Source: Cryobacterium glaciale (lineage in GTDB: Bacteria > Actinomycetota > Actinomycetes > Actinomycetales > Microbacteriaceae). Taken from it: DNA of 64,000 nt. Each line of letters opens with the position of its first letter. Positions within the stretch are counted from its first letter, which is position 1. The DNA lies in the NCBI RefSeq assembly GCF_004402535.1, contig NZ_SOEY01000023.1:50412-114411 (forward strand), written 5' to 3'. The position numbers were made by a program, and so were the translations under genes. This document shows, in pieces, positions 7,589 through 15,845 of the stretch. A model generated the notes under the pieces. It ran no database searches. It was not told the DNA's origin and saw nothing but the letters and a program-made list of their open reading frames with translations.

Positions 7589-9162
7589 TCGCCGAGCCGC
7601 TGACCCGACCCGCCGCGACGCACTCCGACGTGGTGCTCCGCGCGGTCGATATCACCAAGAGCTACGGAGCCACGCAGGCGCTCAAAGGCGTGAACTTCGA
7701 CGTGCGCAAGGGCGCCGTCACCGTGCTGTTCGGAGAAAACGGCGCCGGCAAGTCCACCCTCATGAAGATCCTCGCTGGCGTCGAGTCGCCCACTAGCGGC
7801 CACCTTGAACTGCACGGCAGCAAGATCACCCTCGAGGCTCCCACTCACGCCGTCGACCTGGGCATCTCGATCATCCACCAGGAACTCAACCTGTGCCCCA
7901 ATCTCAGCGTTCGCGACAACATCTTCATCGGCCGCGAGCTCAAGACACCGCTCGGCAGTGTCGACTACCGGGCCGAGCACGCCATCGTTCAAAAGTTAAT
8001 GGTGCGCCTGGAAGAACAGATCGACCCGAACACGCTCGTGGCCGACCTGCGCCTGGGCCAGCAGCAGATCATTGAGATTGCGCGCGCTTTAGCAGCGGAT
8101 GCCCGAATCCTCATCATGGATGAGCCCACCTCGGCCCTGAGCGCCACCGAAGTCGGCGTGCTCTTCAAAGTGATCCAGGACCTCATCGACGACGGCGTGG
8201 CCGTGGTCTACATCTCGCACCATCTCGAAGAAGCCATCGAAGTCTCCGACTACGCCGTGGTCTTTCGGGACGGCGAGCTCGTTGCCACCGAAGAGGCCAA
8301 AAACATCGACCTCGCCTGGGTCGTCGGCAAAATGACCGGCCGCGACGCCGAATACGACTTTCGCGACGAGCCCCGCAACTACGGCGAGGTCGCGCTCTCG
8401 GTGCAAAACGTGTCGATGGTCGACCCGACCGGCGCCGGCCGCCTGTCGGTGAGCGGCGTGTCGATCGACGTGCGCGAGGGCGAGATCGTGTGCCTGTACG
8501 GACTGATGGGCGCCGGGCGCACCGAACTCGTCGAGGCGCTCGCCGGCCGCGAACCGGTGGCGGCCGGCCGGGTGTTGCTCGGCGGAATCGACCTGCGCGG
8601 CCGATCGATCGGCGAACGCATCGCGATGGGCATCGGCCTGGTTCCCGAGGACCGTCAACGGGACGGCCTGGTGCAAATGATGTCCGTGGGGCAGAACGCC
8701 TCCCTCGCCAGCCTGCTCGGCGTCGTAAAGAATTTTCTCCTCTCCCGTTCCCGCGAACTCCGCAATGTGGAGCAGCAGATCAGCGACCTGCAGATCAAGA
8801 CCGCAGGCCCGGCAGCAGGCATCACCTCCCTCAGTGGCGGCAATCAGCAGAAAGTGGTGATCGGCAAAATGCTGCTCACCGAACCCAAGGTGCTTCTGCT
8901 CGACGAACCCACCAGAGGCATCGATGTCGGAGCGAAGGGGGAGATCTTCAGTCTGCTCTTTCGCGAAGCCGCGAAGGGGAGAGCGGTTCTCTTCGTGACG
9001 AGCGAGATCAGTGAGGCTCTCACTGCCTCCCACCGCATCGTCGTGATGTCCAAGGGCCGCATCGTGCGCGAATTCGATCCGCGCACCAGCACGAGAGAAG
9101 AAGTCATGGCCGCCTCGGGCGAGTCCGAAATCGGTACCCACCCAATTGGAGAAGACCAGTGA
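7585..9162 (+). CDS. Ribose-type sugar ABC transporter ATP-binding protein, two NBDs
   Basis: A 525-residue double ATPase of the RbsA/AraG/MglA type. NBD1 has Walker A GENGAGKST, signature LRLGQQQIIEIARAL and Walker B ILIMDEPTSAL. NBD2 has the usual degenerate Walker A GLMGAGRTE, signature LSGGNQQKVVIGKML and LLLDEPTRGIDVGAKGE. This asymmetry is normal in the family. It energises the permease encoded immediately downstream (overlap GTGA). Length and domain order are typical. Confidence 0.96.
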   Translation: MIAEPLTRPAATHSDVVLRAVDITKSYGATQALKGVNFDVRKGAVTVLFGENGAGKSTLMKILAGVESPTSGHLELHGSKITLEAPTHAVDLGISIIHQELNLCPNLSVRDNIFIGRELKTPLGSVDYRAEHAIVQKLMVRLEEQIDPNTLVADLRLGQQQIIEIARALAADARILIMDEPTSALSATEVGVLFKVIQDLIDDGVAVVYISHHLEEAIEVSDYAVVFRDGELVATEEAKNIDLAWVVGKMTGRDAEYDFRDEPRNYGEVALSVQNVSMVDPTGAGRLSVSGVSIDVREGEIVCLYGLMGAGRTELVEALAGREPVAAGRVLLGGIDLRGRSIGERIAMGIGLVPEDRQRDGLVQMMSVGQNASLASLLGVVKNFLLSRSRELRNVEQQISDLQIKTAGPAAGITSLSGGNQQKVVIGKMLLTEPKVLLLDEPTRGIDVGAKGEIFSLLFREAAKGRAVLFVTSEISEALTASHRIVVMSKGRIVREFDPRTSTREEVMAASGESEIGTHPIGEDQ

Positions 9163-10286
9163 GCGCATCCGCTGAGGCAAGCAAGACGATCAAGGCGAAC
9201 AAGAAGCCGTTCAATCTCAACGGGGTCTTGATCGAAGGGCGTGCGCTCATCGCGCTCATCCTGATCATCATCGTGTTCTCGCTGTTGTCGCCCAACTTTC
9301 TGGCGCTCGACAACTTCATCATCATGACCCGGCACGTGGCCATGAACGCGATCCTCGCCATCGGCATGCTCATGGTCATCCTGAACGGCGGCATTGACCT
9401 CTCCGTGGGCTCGACCGTGGGTCTCACCGGTGTCATCGCGGGGTCGCTGCTCGAGGGCCTCTCCATTCCGGTGCTCGACGTGTTTCTCTACCCGGCCGTC
9501 TGGGTGGTGATCGTCATCTCGCTCGCCGTTGGCGTGCTCGTGGGGTTCATCAATGGCGTTCTCATTGCCAAATTCAAGGTGGCCCCGTTCATCGCTACCC
9601 TCGGCATGCTCTACGTTGCCCGTGGGGTGGCACTGCTCATCACCGACGGAACACCGTTTTCGAGGCTGAGCGGTGAGCCGGCCCTGGGCAACACCGGGTT
9701 TCTCGACATCCTCAAGAGCAGCCCGCTGGGCCTGCCCCTGCCCGTCTGGTCCATGATCTTCTTTGCCCTGATCTTCGCTCTCGTGCTCGGCAAGAGCGCC
9801 TTCGGCCGCTGGCTTTACGCCACCGGCGGCAACGAACGGGCCGCTGAACTCTCCGGCGTTCCGGTGAAGAAGGTGCAGATCGGCGTGTACGTGCTCTCGG
9901 GCCTGTGCGCCGGTGCCGTCGGCCTGCTGCTCACCGGCGACCTGTCCTCCGCGACACCCGCGGCCGGCCAGTTCTTCGAGCTGAACGCCATCGCCGCGGC
10001 GGTCATCGGCGGCGCCGCGCTCTCCGGCGGGCGTGGAACCATCCGGGGCACTCTCATCGGTGCTTTTGTCATCGGTTTCCTCGTCGACGGCCTCGTGATC
10101 GTGGGCGTGTCCCAGTTCTGGCAACAGATCATCAAGGGCGCGGTCATTATCATCGCGGTGGCCCTCGACCAGTTCCAGCAGACGCTCGAAAAGCGGCGCT
10201 CCATTCGCACCGTCACAGCGTCCATCCCCCCAACTCCGCCTCGGAACGAGAACAGAAATCCTCTGACCAGCGCGGGCACCAGCTAG
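9159..10286 (+). CDS. Ribose-type sugar ABC transporter permease
   Basis: A 375-residue polytopic permease of the RbsC family. Hallmarks are ILNGGIDLSVGSTVGLTG, INGVLIAKFKVAPFIATLGM, YATGGNERAAELSGV and IGGAALSGGRGTIRGT. A polar C-terminal tail of about 35 residues (from TLEKRRSIRT) extends beyond the membrane domain. It starts at GTG overlapping the ATPase stop. Together with the flanking ATPase and binding protein it forms a complete importer distinct from the one at the left edge of the window. Confidence 0.95.
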   Translation: MSASAEASKTIKANKKPFNLNGVLIEGRALIALILIIIVFSLLSPNFLALDNFIIMTRHVAMNAILAIGMLMVILNGGIDLSVGSTVGLTGVIAGSLLEGLSIPVLDVFLYPAVWVVIVISLAVGVLVGFINGVLIAKFKVAPFIATLGMLYVARGVALLITDGTPFSRLSGEPALGNTGFLDILKSSPLGLPLPVWSMIFFALIFALVLGKSAFGRWLYATGGNERAAELSGVPVKKVQIGVYVLSGLCAGAVGLLLTGDLSSATPAAGQFFELNAIAAAVIGGAALSGGRGTIRGTLIGAFVIGFLVDGLVIVGVSQFWQQIIKGAVIIIAVALDQFQQTLEKRRSIRTVTASIPPTPPRNENRNPLTSAGTS

Positions 10287-10342
10287 CCGACAGTTTCGTC
10301 GTCTGGTTCAGCACTCACTCACACAGTTCGAAAGGTTTTTGA

Positions 10343-11308
10343 ATGTTTCGCAAAGTTGCAACATTGACCATCATCGGGGCCACCGTCTTCGCCCTGGCGG
10401 GGTGTTCCGCCACGCCCGCGTCTGACGCGAACGGAAAGGGAACGATCGCCGTCATCGCCGTCGACCTGGCCAGCCCGTACGAACGGGTACTCGCCGATGC
10501 TGCCGAGGCAGCCATCATCGAGGCTGGCTATGAAGCCACCGTCAATGCCCACGAGCTCGACCCCGACCGGGAAAACCAGCTCATCGACGCGGCCATCAGC
10601 ACCAAGGTGAAGGCCATCATCCTCGACCCGGCCGGCGCCGACGTCAGCGTGGCCGCCGTGCAGAAGGCAACGGATGCCGGCATCCCCGTTTTCATCCTCA
10701 ACGCCGAGATCTCGGAACAGGGGATCGCTAAGTCGCAGATCGTCTCCAACAACGCCCAGGGCGCCCTGCTCGGGGCCGAAGCCTGGGTGGAAGCGATGGG
10801 CGGCGCTGGCACGTACGTAGAACTCATCGGCCCGGCAACAGACAACAACGCCAAGGTTCGTTCAGACGGCTACGCCTCGGTCATCTCCGGTTACCCCGAC
10901 CTCGTGAAGGTCGGCGCGGAAACGGCCAACTGGTTGCGCGGCCTGGCCAAGGAAAAGATGGAGGGCATGATTGCCGCCAACCCCGACATCACCGGTGTCA
11001 TCGCCGGCAATGACGAGATGGCGCTCGGCGCGATCGAGGCCCTCACCCAGGCCGGCATGATCGACCGGGTGAAGGTACTCGCGTTCGACGGTTCCGTCGA
11101 CGCCGTTGAAGCCGTGCGCTCGGGAACCCTCGTTGCCACGGTGCTGCAGCCGGTGCTCGGCGTCGTTGATGCCACGGTCGCGCAGGCCGTGTCCTACATC
11201 GAGACCGGCGAAACCGGCGTCGATGACGAGAAGCAGAGCATCGACTGCCTCATCATCACTCCCGAGAACGAGGTCAAGTACGTGTCCGCCTTCACCCTCG
11301 AGTCTTAA
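10343..11308 (+). CDS. Sugar ABC transporter substrate-binding lipoprotein (ribose type)
   Basis: A 321-residue secreted lipoprotein: basic start, hydrophobic core and lipobox LAGC (Cys about residue 21), so it is anchored to the outer face of the membrane. The body follows the periplasmic-binding-protein-like fold of RbsB (IAVIAVDLASPYERVLADAAE, GADVSVAAVQKATDAGIPVF, IAGNDEMALGAIEAL, LAFDGSVDAVEAVRSG). GAAAGG-like GAAAGGTTT precedes the ATG. It captures the sugar for the permease and ATPase upstream. A hairpin after the gene probably ends the transcript. Confidence 0.95.
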   Translation: MFRKVATLTIIGATVFALAGCSATPASDANGKGTIAVIAVDLASPYERVLADAAEAAIIEAGYEATVNAHELDPDRENQLIDAAISTKVKAIILDPAGADVSVAAVQKATDAGIPVFILNAEISEQGIAKSQIVSNNAQGALLGAEAWVEAMGGAGTYVELIGPATDNNAKVRSDGYASVISGYPDLVKVGAETANWLRGLAKEKMEGMIAANPDITGVIAGNDEMALGAIEALTQAGMIDRVKVLAFDGSVDAVEAVRSGTLVATVLQPVLGVVDATVAQAVSYIETGETGVDDEKQSIDCLIITPENEVKYVSAFTLES

Positions 11309-11327
11309 GCGCAGGCAGCATCCGCTT

Positions 11328-11356
11328 ACCGGGTCGCCGCCAGACGGCGGCCCGGT
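11328..11356 (+). terminator. Hairpin after the importer operon
   Basis: ACCGGGTCGCCGCC and GGCGGCCCGGT flank an AGAC loop, forming a near-perfect G+C-rich stem 20 bases after the binding protein stop. There is no T-run, as is common in actinobacteria. Confidence 0.65.
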
Positions 11357-11419
11357 GAGCCCCAGCAATAACACCTAACAGCACACGGTGGCCGACGGCC
11401 CTCGTGGGAAAGCACCCCC

Positions 11420-12478
11420 ATGTCTCACGAGTCAACGCTCACTGCACTGCCCACCTCGATGCGCGCGAGCGTACTGATCGCACCGCGCACGGTGGAGGTG
11501 CGACAGGTTCCGGTACCGAGCCTCACGAGCGACCAGGTGCTGGTGAAGATCACCGCCATCGGCGTGTGCGGTTCTGACACCCACTTCTTCACCGAGGGAC
11601 ACATCGGTGACCTCGTGGTCGACGGTCCTCTTATTCTTGGTCACGAGTCGGCCGGCCGGATTGTGGCCGTGGGGTCCGACATCTCCGATGAACGCATCGG
11701 TGAGCGCGTCTCGATTGAGCCGCAGACCCCCTGCCGCGTGTGCACCTACTGCAAGATCGGCCAGTACAACCTCTGCCCCGACGTGGCATTCTATGGAGCA
11801 CCCGGAACGGATGGCGCGTTCTCCGAATACGCCGTCATTCCGTCCGACTTCGCCCACGCCGTGCCCGATTCCCTCAGCGATGAGGCCGCCGCACTGATCG
11901 AACCCCTGTCGGTGGCCATCTTCGCCTGCCGCAAGGCCGGGATCGTCGCCGGTTCCAAGGTGCTGGTGGCCGGGGCCGGCCCGATCGGCGTGGTCATCAC
12001 CCAGGTAGCTCGGGCCTTCGGCGCCACCGTTGTGCTCGTGGCCGACCCGGTCGCGCAGCGTCGCGAAACCGTCGTACGTTTCGGAGCCACCCGCGCCATC
12101 GACCCGCTGACCGAAGACGTGGCCGCGCTGTCGCCGGCCGTCGACATCTTCATCGATGCGTCAGGCGCCGGACGCGCCATCCAGTCCGGCATCCGCGCGG
12201 TGCGCTCGGGCGGGCGCGTCGTTCTCGTGGGCATGGGCCAGGTCGACCTGGAACTGCCCGTCGCACTCATCCAGATGCGCGAGATCGAACTGACCGGTAT
12301 CTACCGGTACGCCAACACCTGGCCGCTCGCCATTGAACTCGCCTCCACCGGTGTGGTCGACCTGGACTCACTCGTCACCGGGCGCTTCGGCCTCGATGAC
12401 GTCGCTGAGGCCCTGCTCAAGGCCGGCACCGATCCCGCCGCGCTGAAATCGGTGGTGTTGCCCGGACTCACCGCGTGA
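11420..12478 (+). CDS. Zinc-dependent polyol/alcohol dehydrogenase (sorbitol/xylitol dehydrogenase-like)
   Basis: A 352-residue medium-chain dehydrogenase. The catalytic zinc ligands lie in GVCGSDTHFF and LGHESAG, the structural zinc cysteines in CRVCTYCKIGQYNLC, and the NAD-binding Rossmann motif in VLVAGAGPIGVV. The closest relatives by pattern are polyol dehydrogenases that oxidise pentitols or hexitols to ketoses. With araB/araD nearby, a pentitol-to-ribulose/xylulose step is plausible. The next gene overlaps by GTGA, so both are co-translated. Confidence 0.9.
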   Translation: MSHESTLTALPTSMRASVLIAPRTVEVRQVPVPSLTSDQVLVKITAIGVCGSDTHFFTEGHIGDLVVDGPLILGHESAGRIVAVGSDISDERIGERVSIEPQTPCRVCTYCKIGQYNLCPDVAFYGAPGTDGAFSEYAVIPSDFAHAVPDSLSDEAAALIEPLSVAIFACRKAGIVAGSKVLVAGAGPIGVVITQVARAFGATVVLVADPVAQRRETVVRFGATRAIDPLTEDVAALSPAVDIFIDASGAGRAIQSGIRAVRSGGRVVLVGMGQVDLELPVALIQMREIELTGIYRYANTWPLAIELASTGVVDLDSLVTGRFGLDDVAEALLKAGTDPAALKSVVLPGLTA

Positions 12479-13158
12479 GCCCACACACCCCTGCCGCGCT
12501 TTCGGGGTTGGTGGGCAGTCGATTCGACGCGGTGCTGTTCGATATGGACGGAACCCTGATCGACTCCACCCAGGCCGTGGAACGGGCGTGGCAGCGCTGG
12601 TCGAACGAGCTGGGCATCCGTAACCCGTTCGGTAAGCAGGGGCACGGCCGGCCGGCCGAAGACCTCGTGCGCGAGGTCGTGCCCCCTGAGCGCGCAGCGG
12701 TGGCGGTGATTCGTTTGCGTCAGCTCGAGGAGAGTGACACCAACGGTGTGATCGCCCTGCCCGGGGTGCAGCACCTGCTGCGCTCGCTGCCGGCCGAAAA
12801 CTGGGCCATCGTCACGTCATGCACGCGCGATTTGGCCTTCGCCCGGCTGGCGGCTGCCGGTCTTCCGGCGCCGACCCACATGATCACCTTCGACGATGTC
12901 GAGGCGGGAAAACCGAGTGCCGACCCGTTTCTGTTGGGGGCGAGTCGCCTCGGCGTCGATCCGGCTCGGTGTCTGGTGGTTGAAGACACCGTGGCCGGGC
13001 TGATCTCCGGTCGCGCTGCCGGTTGCACGACCCTCGCCGTGACCGGAACGCAGCCGCTGCACGAGCTGCGCGCGCACGCCGACCACGTGACGTCGAGTCT
13101 GGAAGACCTCGTGTTGGTCGGCCGGGCGAACGAACTCGAGGTCGTCCTCGGCGCGTAG
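12475..13158 (+). CDS. HAD-superfamily sugar phosphatase/phosphoglucomutase-like hydrolase
   Basis: A 227-residue HAD hydrolase with all four motifs: DMDGTLIDST (nucleophile and acid/base Asp), TSC in motif II, the motif III Lys in VEAGKPSADPFLLGA, and VVEDTVAGL (motif IV). The cap domain lies between motifs I and II, as in beta-phosphoglucomutase and small sugar-phosphate phosphatases. It starts at GTG overlapping the dehydrogenase stop. In a polyol operon it may remove phosphate from a dead-end sugar phosphate or from a polyol phosphate. It converges with araD with only 9 bases between stops. Confidence 0.88.
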   Translation: MSPHTPAALSGLVGSRFDAVLFDMDGTLIDSTQAVERAWQRWSNELGIRNPFGKQGHGRPAEDLVREVVPPERAAVAVIRLRQLEESDTNGVIALPGVQHLLRSLPAENWAIVTSCTRDLAFARLAAAGLPAPTHMITFDDVEAGKPSADPFLLGASRLGVDPARCLVVEDTVAGLISGRAAGCTTLAVTGTQPLHELRAHADHVTSSLEDLVLVGRANELEVVLGA

Positions 13159-13167
13159 CTCGAGAAT

Positions 13168-13875
13168 CTACAGTGCGCCCTGCGGTGCCTGTCCGTAGAC
13201 GTTCTGGTAGCGGTCGAAGAGCGAATCGATCGCGGCCTGCGGAATAGGCACCAGGGGGCCGCCGGCGCGGGCGGCCTGCACCGTGCGCGCCACGTCCTCG
13301 ACCATGACGGCCGCCTTGACGGCGTCACGGGCATTCTTGCCGATGGTGAACGGGCCGTGGTTCTGCATGAGAACGGCGCGGGAGCGGTGCCCGGTGAGGG
13401 TCTGCACGATTCCACGGCCGATGGAATCGTCGCCGATGATGGCGAATGGTCCGATCGGGATCTCCCCGCCGAACTCGTCGGCCATCGCTGTGATCACGCA
13501 GGGGATCGCTTCGGCCCGGGCCGCCCACGCGGTGGCGTAGGTCGAGTGGGTGTGCACGACGCCACCGACCTCGGGCATGTTCCGGTAGACGTAGGCGTGC
13601 GCGGCGGTATCGCTCGAGGGCGAGCGCTCGGCGCCCGCCGTGCCGGCGACGACGGTGCCGTCGAGGCGGCAAAGGATCATGTTCTCCGGTGCGAGGTCTT
13701 CGTACAGCACACCACTCGGCTTGATCACGAAGAGATCCGCGCCGGGCACCCGACCTGAGACGTTGCCTCCCGTCCACACGACGAGGTCGTTTTTGGTCAG
13801 CTCGGCGTGCAGCAGCGCGATGTCGGTGCGCACCTGGGCGATGGACGACTCCACCGAGGGTTCGAACAGGCTCAT
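13168..13875 (-). CDS. araD: L-ribulose-5-phosphate 4-epimerase
   Basis: A 235-residue class II aldolase/epimerase. The zinc histidines are in VHTHSTYATAWA, and the AraD-type features TGGNVSGRVPG, IKPSGVLYEDL and LMQNHGPFTIGKNARDAV are present. Length matches AraD (about 231). It interconverts L-ribulose 5-phosphate and D-xylulose 5-phosphate, feeding the pentose phosphate pathway. It is the second gene of a two-gene operon and overlaps the kinase stop by 4 bp, which makes L-ribulose 5-phosphate the likely substrate. Confidence 0.92.
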   Translation of the reverse strand: MSLFEPSVESSIAQVRTDIALLHAELTKNDLVVWTGGNVSGRVPGADLFVIKPSGVLYEDLAPENMILCRLDGTVVAGTAGAERSPSSDTAAHAYVYRNMPEVGGVVHTHSTYATAWAARAEAIPCVITAMADEFGGEIPIGPFAIIGDDSIGRGIVQTLTGHRSRAVLMQNHGPFTIGKNARDAVKAAVMVEDVARTVQAARAGGPLVPIPQAAIDSLFDRYQNVYGQAPQGAL

Positions 13876-15572
13876 GCGGTTTCCTTGCCAGTAATCGGGG
13901 CTGCAATGGCCTCACGCTTAAGCGCTTTCAGTCGATGCATGACCTCGTTGGCACCGCGCCCAAAGTAGTCGTGCAGCAATTCGTACTCAGCGAACAGGCG
14001 GTCATAGACCCCGGCCGAGCGCTCGTTCGGCGTGTACACGTTCTTGTTCAGCTTGCCCATGGCCTGGCCAGCCGCGCGCACGTCCGCGTAGGCATTGGCA
14101 GCCACCGCGGCGTGAATGGCCGCTCCCAGGGCGGGGCCCTGCTCGCTGGCGATCGTGGAGATGGGCAGGCGCAGAATGTCACTGTAGGTCTGCATCAGGA
14201 ACGCGTTCTTGAGCAAGCCCCCGGCAACGATGAACTCCGTCACGGGAACCCCGCTCGCGTTGAACGACTCGACGATGCTGCGCGCACCGAAGGCGGTCGC
14301 CTCCAACAGGGCCCGGTAGATCTCCTCGGTGCGAGTGGTCAACGTCGTGCCGAGCACCAGCCCGGAGAGTTCGTGATCGACCAGCACCGAGCGGTTGCCG
14401 CTGTGCCAATCCAGGGCGATCAGGCCGTGCGCCCCGACGGGGGCGCGCGCTGCGAGGTCGGTCAGGTACTGGTGAATGCTCTGGCCCGCGTGCTCAGCGG
14501 CCTCGAAATAGCGTGGGGGCACCTGCGTGTTGATGAACCAGGCGAAAATATCGCCGACGCCGGACTGCCCGGCTTCGTAACCGTAGAGCCCCGACACGAT
14601 GCCGCCATCGACCACACCGCACATGCCGGGAACCTCGGCCAGCTGGTCGGAATTCATCACCTGGCAGGTTGATGTGCCCATGATGGCTACCATCTGGCCC
14701 GGCTCGACGGCTTGCGCCGCGGGGGCGGTGACGTGGGCGTCAACATTGCCGACAGCCACGGCGATGCCTTCGGGAAGTCCGGTCCATAGGGCCGCCTCGG
14801 CCGACAGTGTTCCGGCCGCATCGCCGAGCTGCCCGATCTCATGGGCGACCTTGTCGTTGGCGAACTGGGCGAACGCAGGGTTCAGTGCGCCGAGAAAATC
14901 CTCGGTCGGGTAGGCGCCGTTCTGAAAGATCCCTTTGTAGCCGGCGGTGCAGGCGTTACGCACATAGCGACCGGTCAGCTGCCAGACGATCCAATCGGCA
15001 GCCTCAACCCAGTGTTCCATCCGGTTGTAGAGCTCGGGGTCTTCCTCCAACAGCTGCAGGCCCTTGGCGAACTCCCACTCGCTCGAGATCAGTCCGCCGT
15101 ATCGCGGCAACCAGGTCTCGTCTCGCTCGAACGCCAGGTCGTTGATGCGGTCGGCGTGCGGCTGGGCCGCATGGTGCCGCCAGAGCTTCACGTAGGCGTG
15201 CGGGCGGTCCGCATATTCGGGCAACTCGTTCAAGGGGGTGCCATCGGCCAGGGTCGGAACCATCGTGCACGCCGTGAAGTCGGTGCCCACGCCGATCACC
15301 TGGGCCGGATCGATGCAGGCCGCAGCCAGCGCAGCGGGCACCGCACTTTTCAAGACGTCAACGTAGTCCTGGGGCACCTGCAATGCCCACTCCGGTGGAA
15401 GGGCGGCGCCGGTCGCAGCCAGCGTCGTGTCCATGACACCATGCGGGTAATCGAGGGTCGCCGATCCCAGCTCGGCCCCGTCTGACACCCGCACGACGAC
15501 GGCCCGACCAGACAGGGTGCCAAAGTCAATGCCCACAACGTACTCTGCGGTTAGGTCAGGTCGGGCGTTCAA
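13872..15572 (-). CDS. araB: Ribulokinase (FGGY carbohydrate kinase)
   Basis: A 566-residue FGGY kinase, the same length as E. coli AraB. The N-terminal ATP/sugar motif is VVGIDFGTLSGRAVVVRVSDG, and the C-terminal FGGY-type segment includes FIVAGGLLKNAFLMQTYSDI and SEQGPALGAAIHAA. AraB-specific features include GTDFTACTM and EYADRPHAYVKLW. I chose the TTG at 15572, nine bases after AAAGGA. The frame stays open further upstream but without a better start. It phosphorylates ribulose with ATP, and its product is used by the overlapping araD. Confidence 0.93.
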   Translation of the reverse strand: MNARPDLTAEYVVGIDFGTLSGRAVVVRVSDGAELGSATLDYPHGVMDTTLAATGAALPPEWALQVPQDYVDVLKSAVPAALAAACIDPAQVIGVGTDFTACTMVPTLADGTPLNELPEYADRPHAYVKLWRHHAAQPHADRINDLAFERDETWLPRYGGLISSEWEFAKGLQLLEEDPELYNRMEHWVEAADWIVWQLTGRYVRNACTAGYKGIFQNGAYPTEDFLGALNPAFAQFANDKVAHEIGQLGDAAGTLSAEAALWTGLPEGIAVAVGNVDAHVTAPAAQAVEPGQMVAIMGTSTCQVMNSDQLAEVPGMCGVVDGGIVSGLYGYEAGQSGVGDIFAWFINTQVPPRYFEAAEHAGQSIHQYLTDLAARAPVGAHGLIALDWHSGNRSVLVDHELSGLVLGTTLTTRTEEIYRALLEATAFGARSIVESFNASGVPVTEFIVAGGLLKNAFLMQTYSDILRLPISTIASEQGPALGAAIHAAVAANAYADVRAAGQAMGKLNKNVYTPNERSAGVYDRLFAEYELLHDYFGRGANEVMHRLKALKREAIAAPITGKETA

Positions 15573-15634
15573 CGTGGTGAATCCTTTGTCTCGTGGGCAT
15601 GACGCAAAACAGAAGAAATGTGACGTATTTTGAT

Positions 15635-15659
15635 ACGTAACAAACATTCTATGTTACGT
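15635..15659. promoter_or_regulatory. Candidate operator upstream of araBD
   Basis: ACGTAAC (15635-15641) and GTTACGT (15653-15659) form an inverted repeat with an 11-base spacer in a short A+T-rich stretch 63-87 bases before the araB start. A similar arrangement, CGTAACAATTCTTGCTACG, lies at about 15805-15823 on the other side of the spacer. This is typical of a dimeric repressor site. The regulator is not identified. Confidence 0.5.
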
Positions 15660-15680
15660 CGAACGGCCACAACAAGGGGC

Positions 15681-15754
15681 GCCGGTCACCCCGCCGGTCA
15701 CCCCGCCGGTCACCCCGCCGGTCGAGGCGCGAGGAACGAGCGATCGAGACCCCG
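15681..15754. repeat. 12-base tandem repeat merging into a dispersed repeat copy
   Basis: GCCGGTCACCCC is repeated three times (15681-15716) and runs straight into GCCGGTCGAGGCGCGAGG plus AACGAGCGATCGAGACC (15717-15752), one copy of the dispersed repeat. The shared CCGCCGGTC block suggests that the tandem array grew by slippage at the edge of the dispersed repeat. Confidence 0.8.
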
Positions 15755-15845
15755 GCCGCACCCACCCCCAGTGAGCGTCACATCAGTGCCCAAGTCCGTG
15801 CTGGCGTAACAATTCTTGCTACGTTGCGAGCATGCGAGCAGCAGA

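Noticed and set aside
7662..9014. Extra small genes inside the double ATPase region
   Set aside because: All are out-of-frame or antisense shadows of a protein with intact Walker and signature motifs.
8844..10124. Long minus-strand open frame opposite the ABC permease
   Set aside because: Its composition is His/Glu/Asp-rich and low-complexity, with no family pattern; the plus strand carries conserved ATPase and permease motifs.
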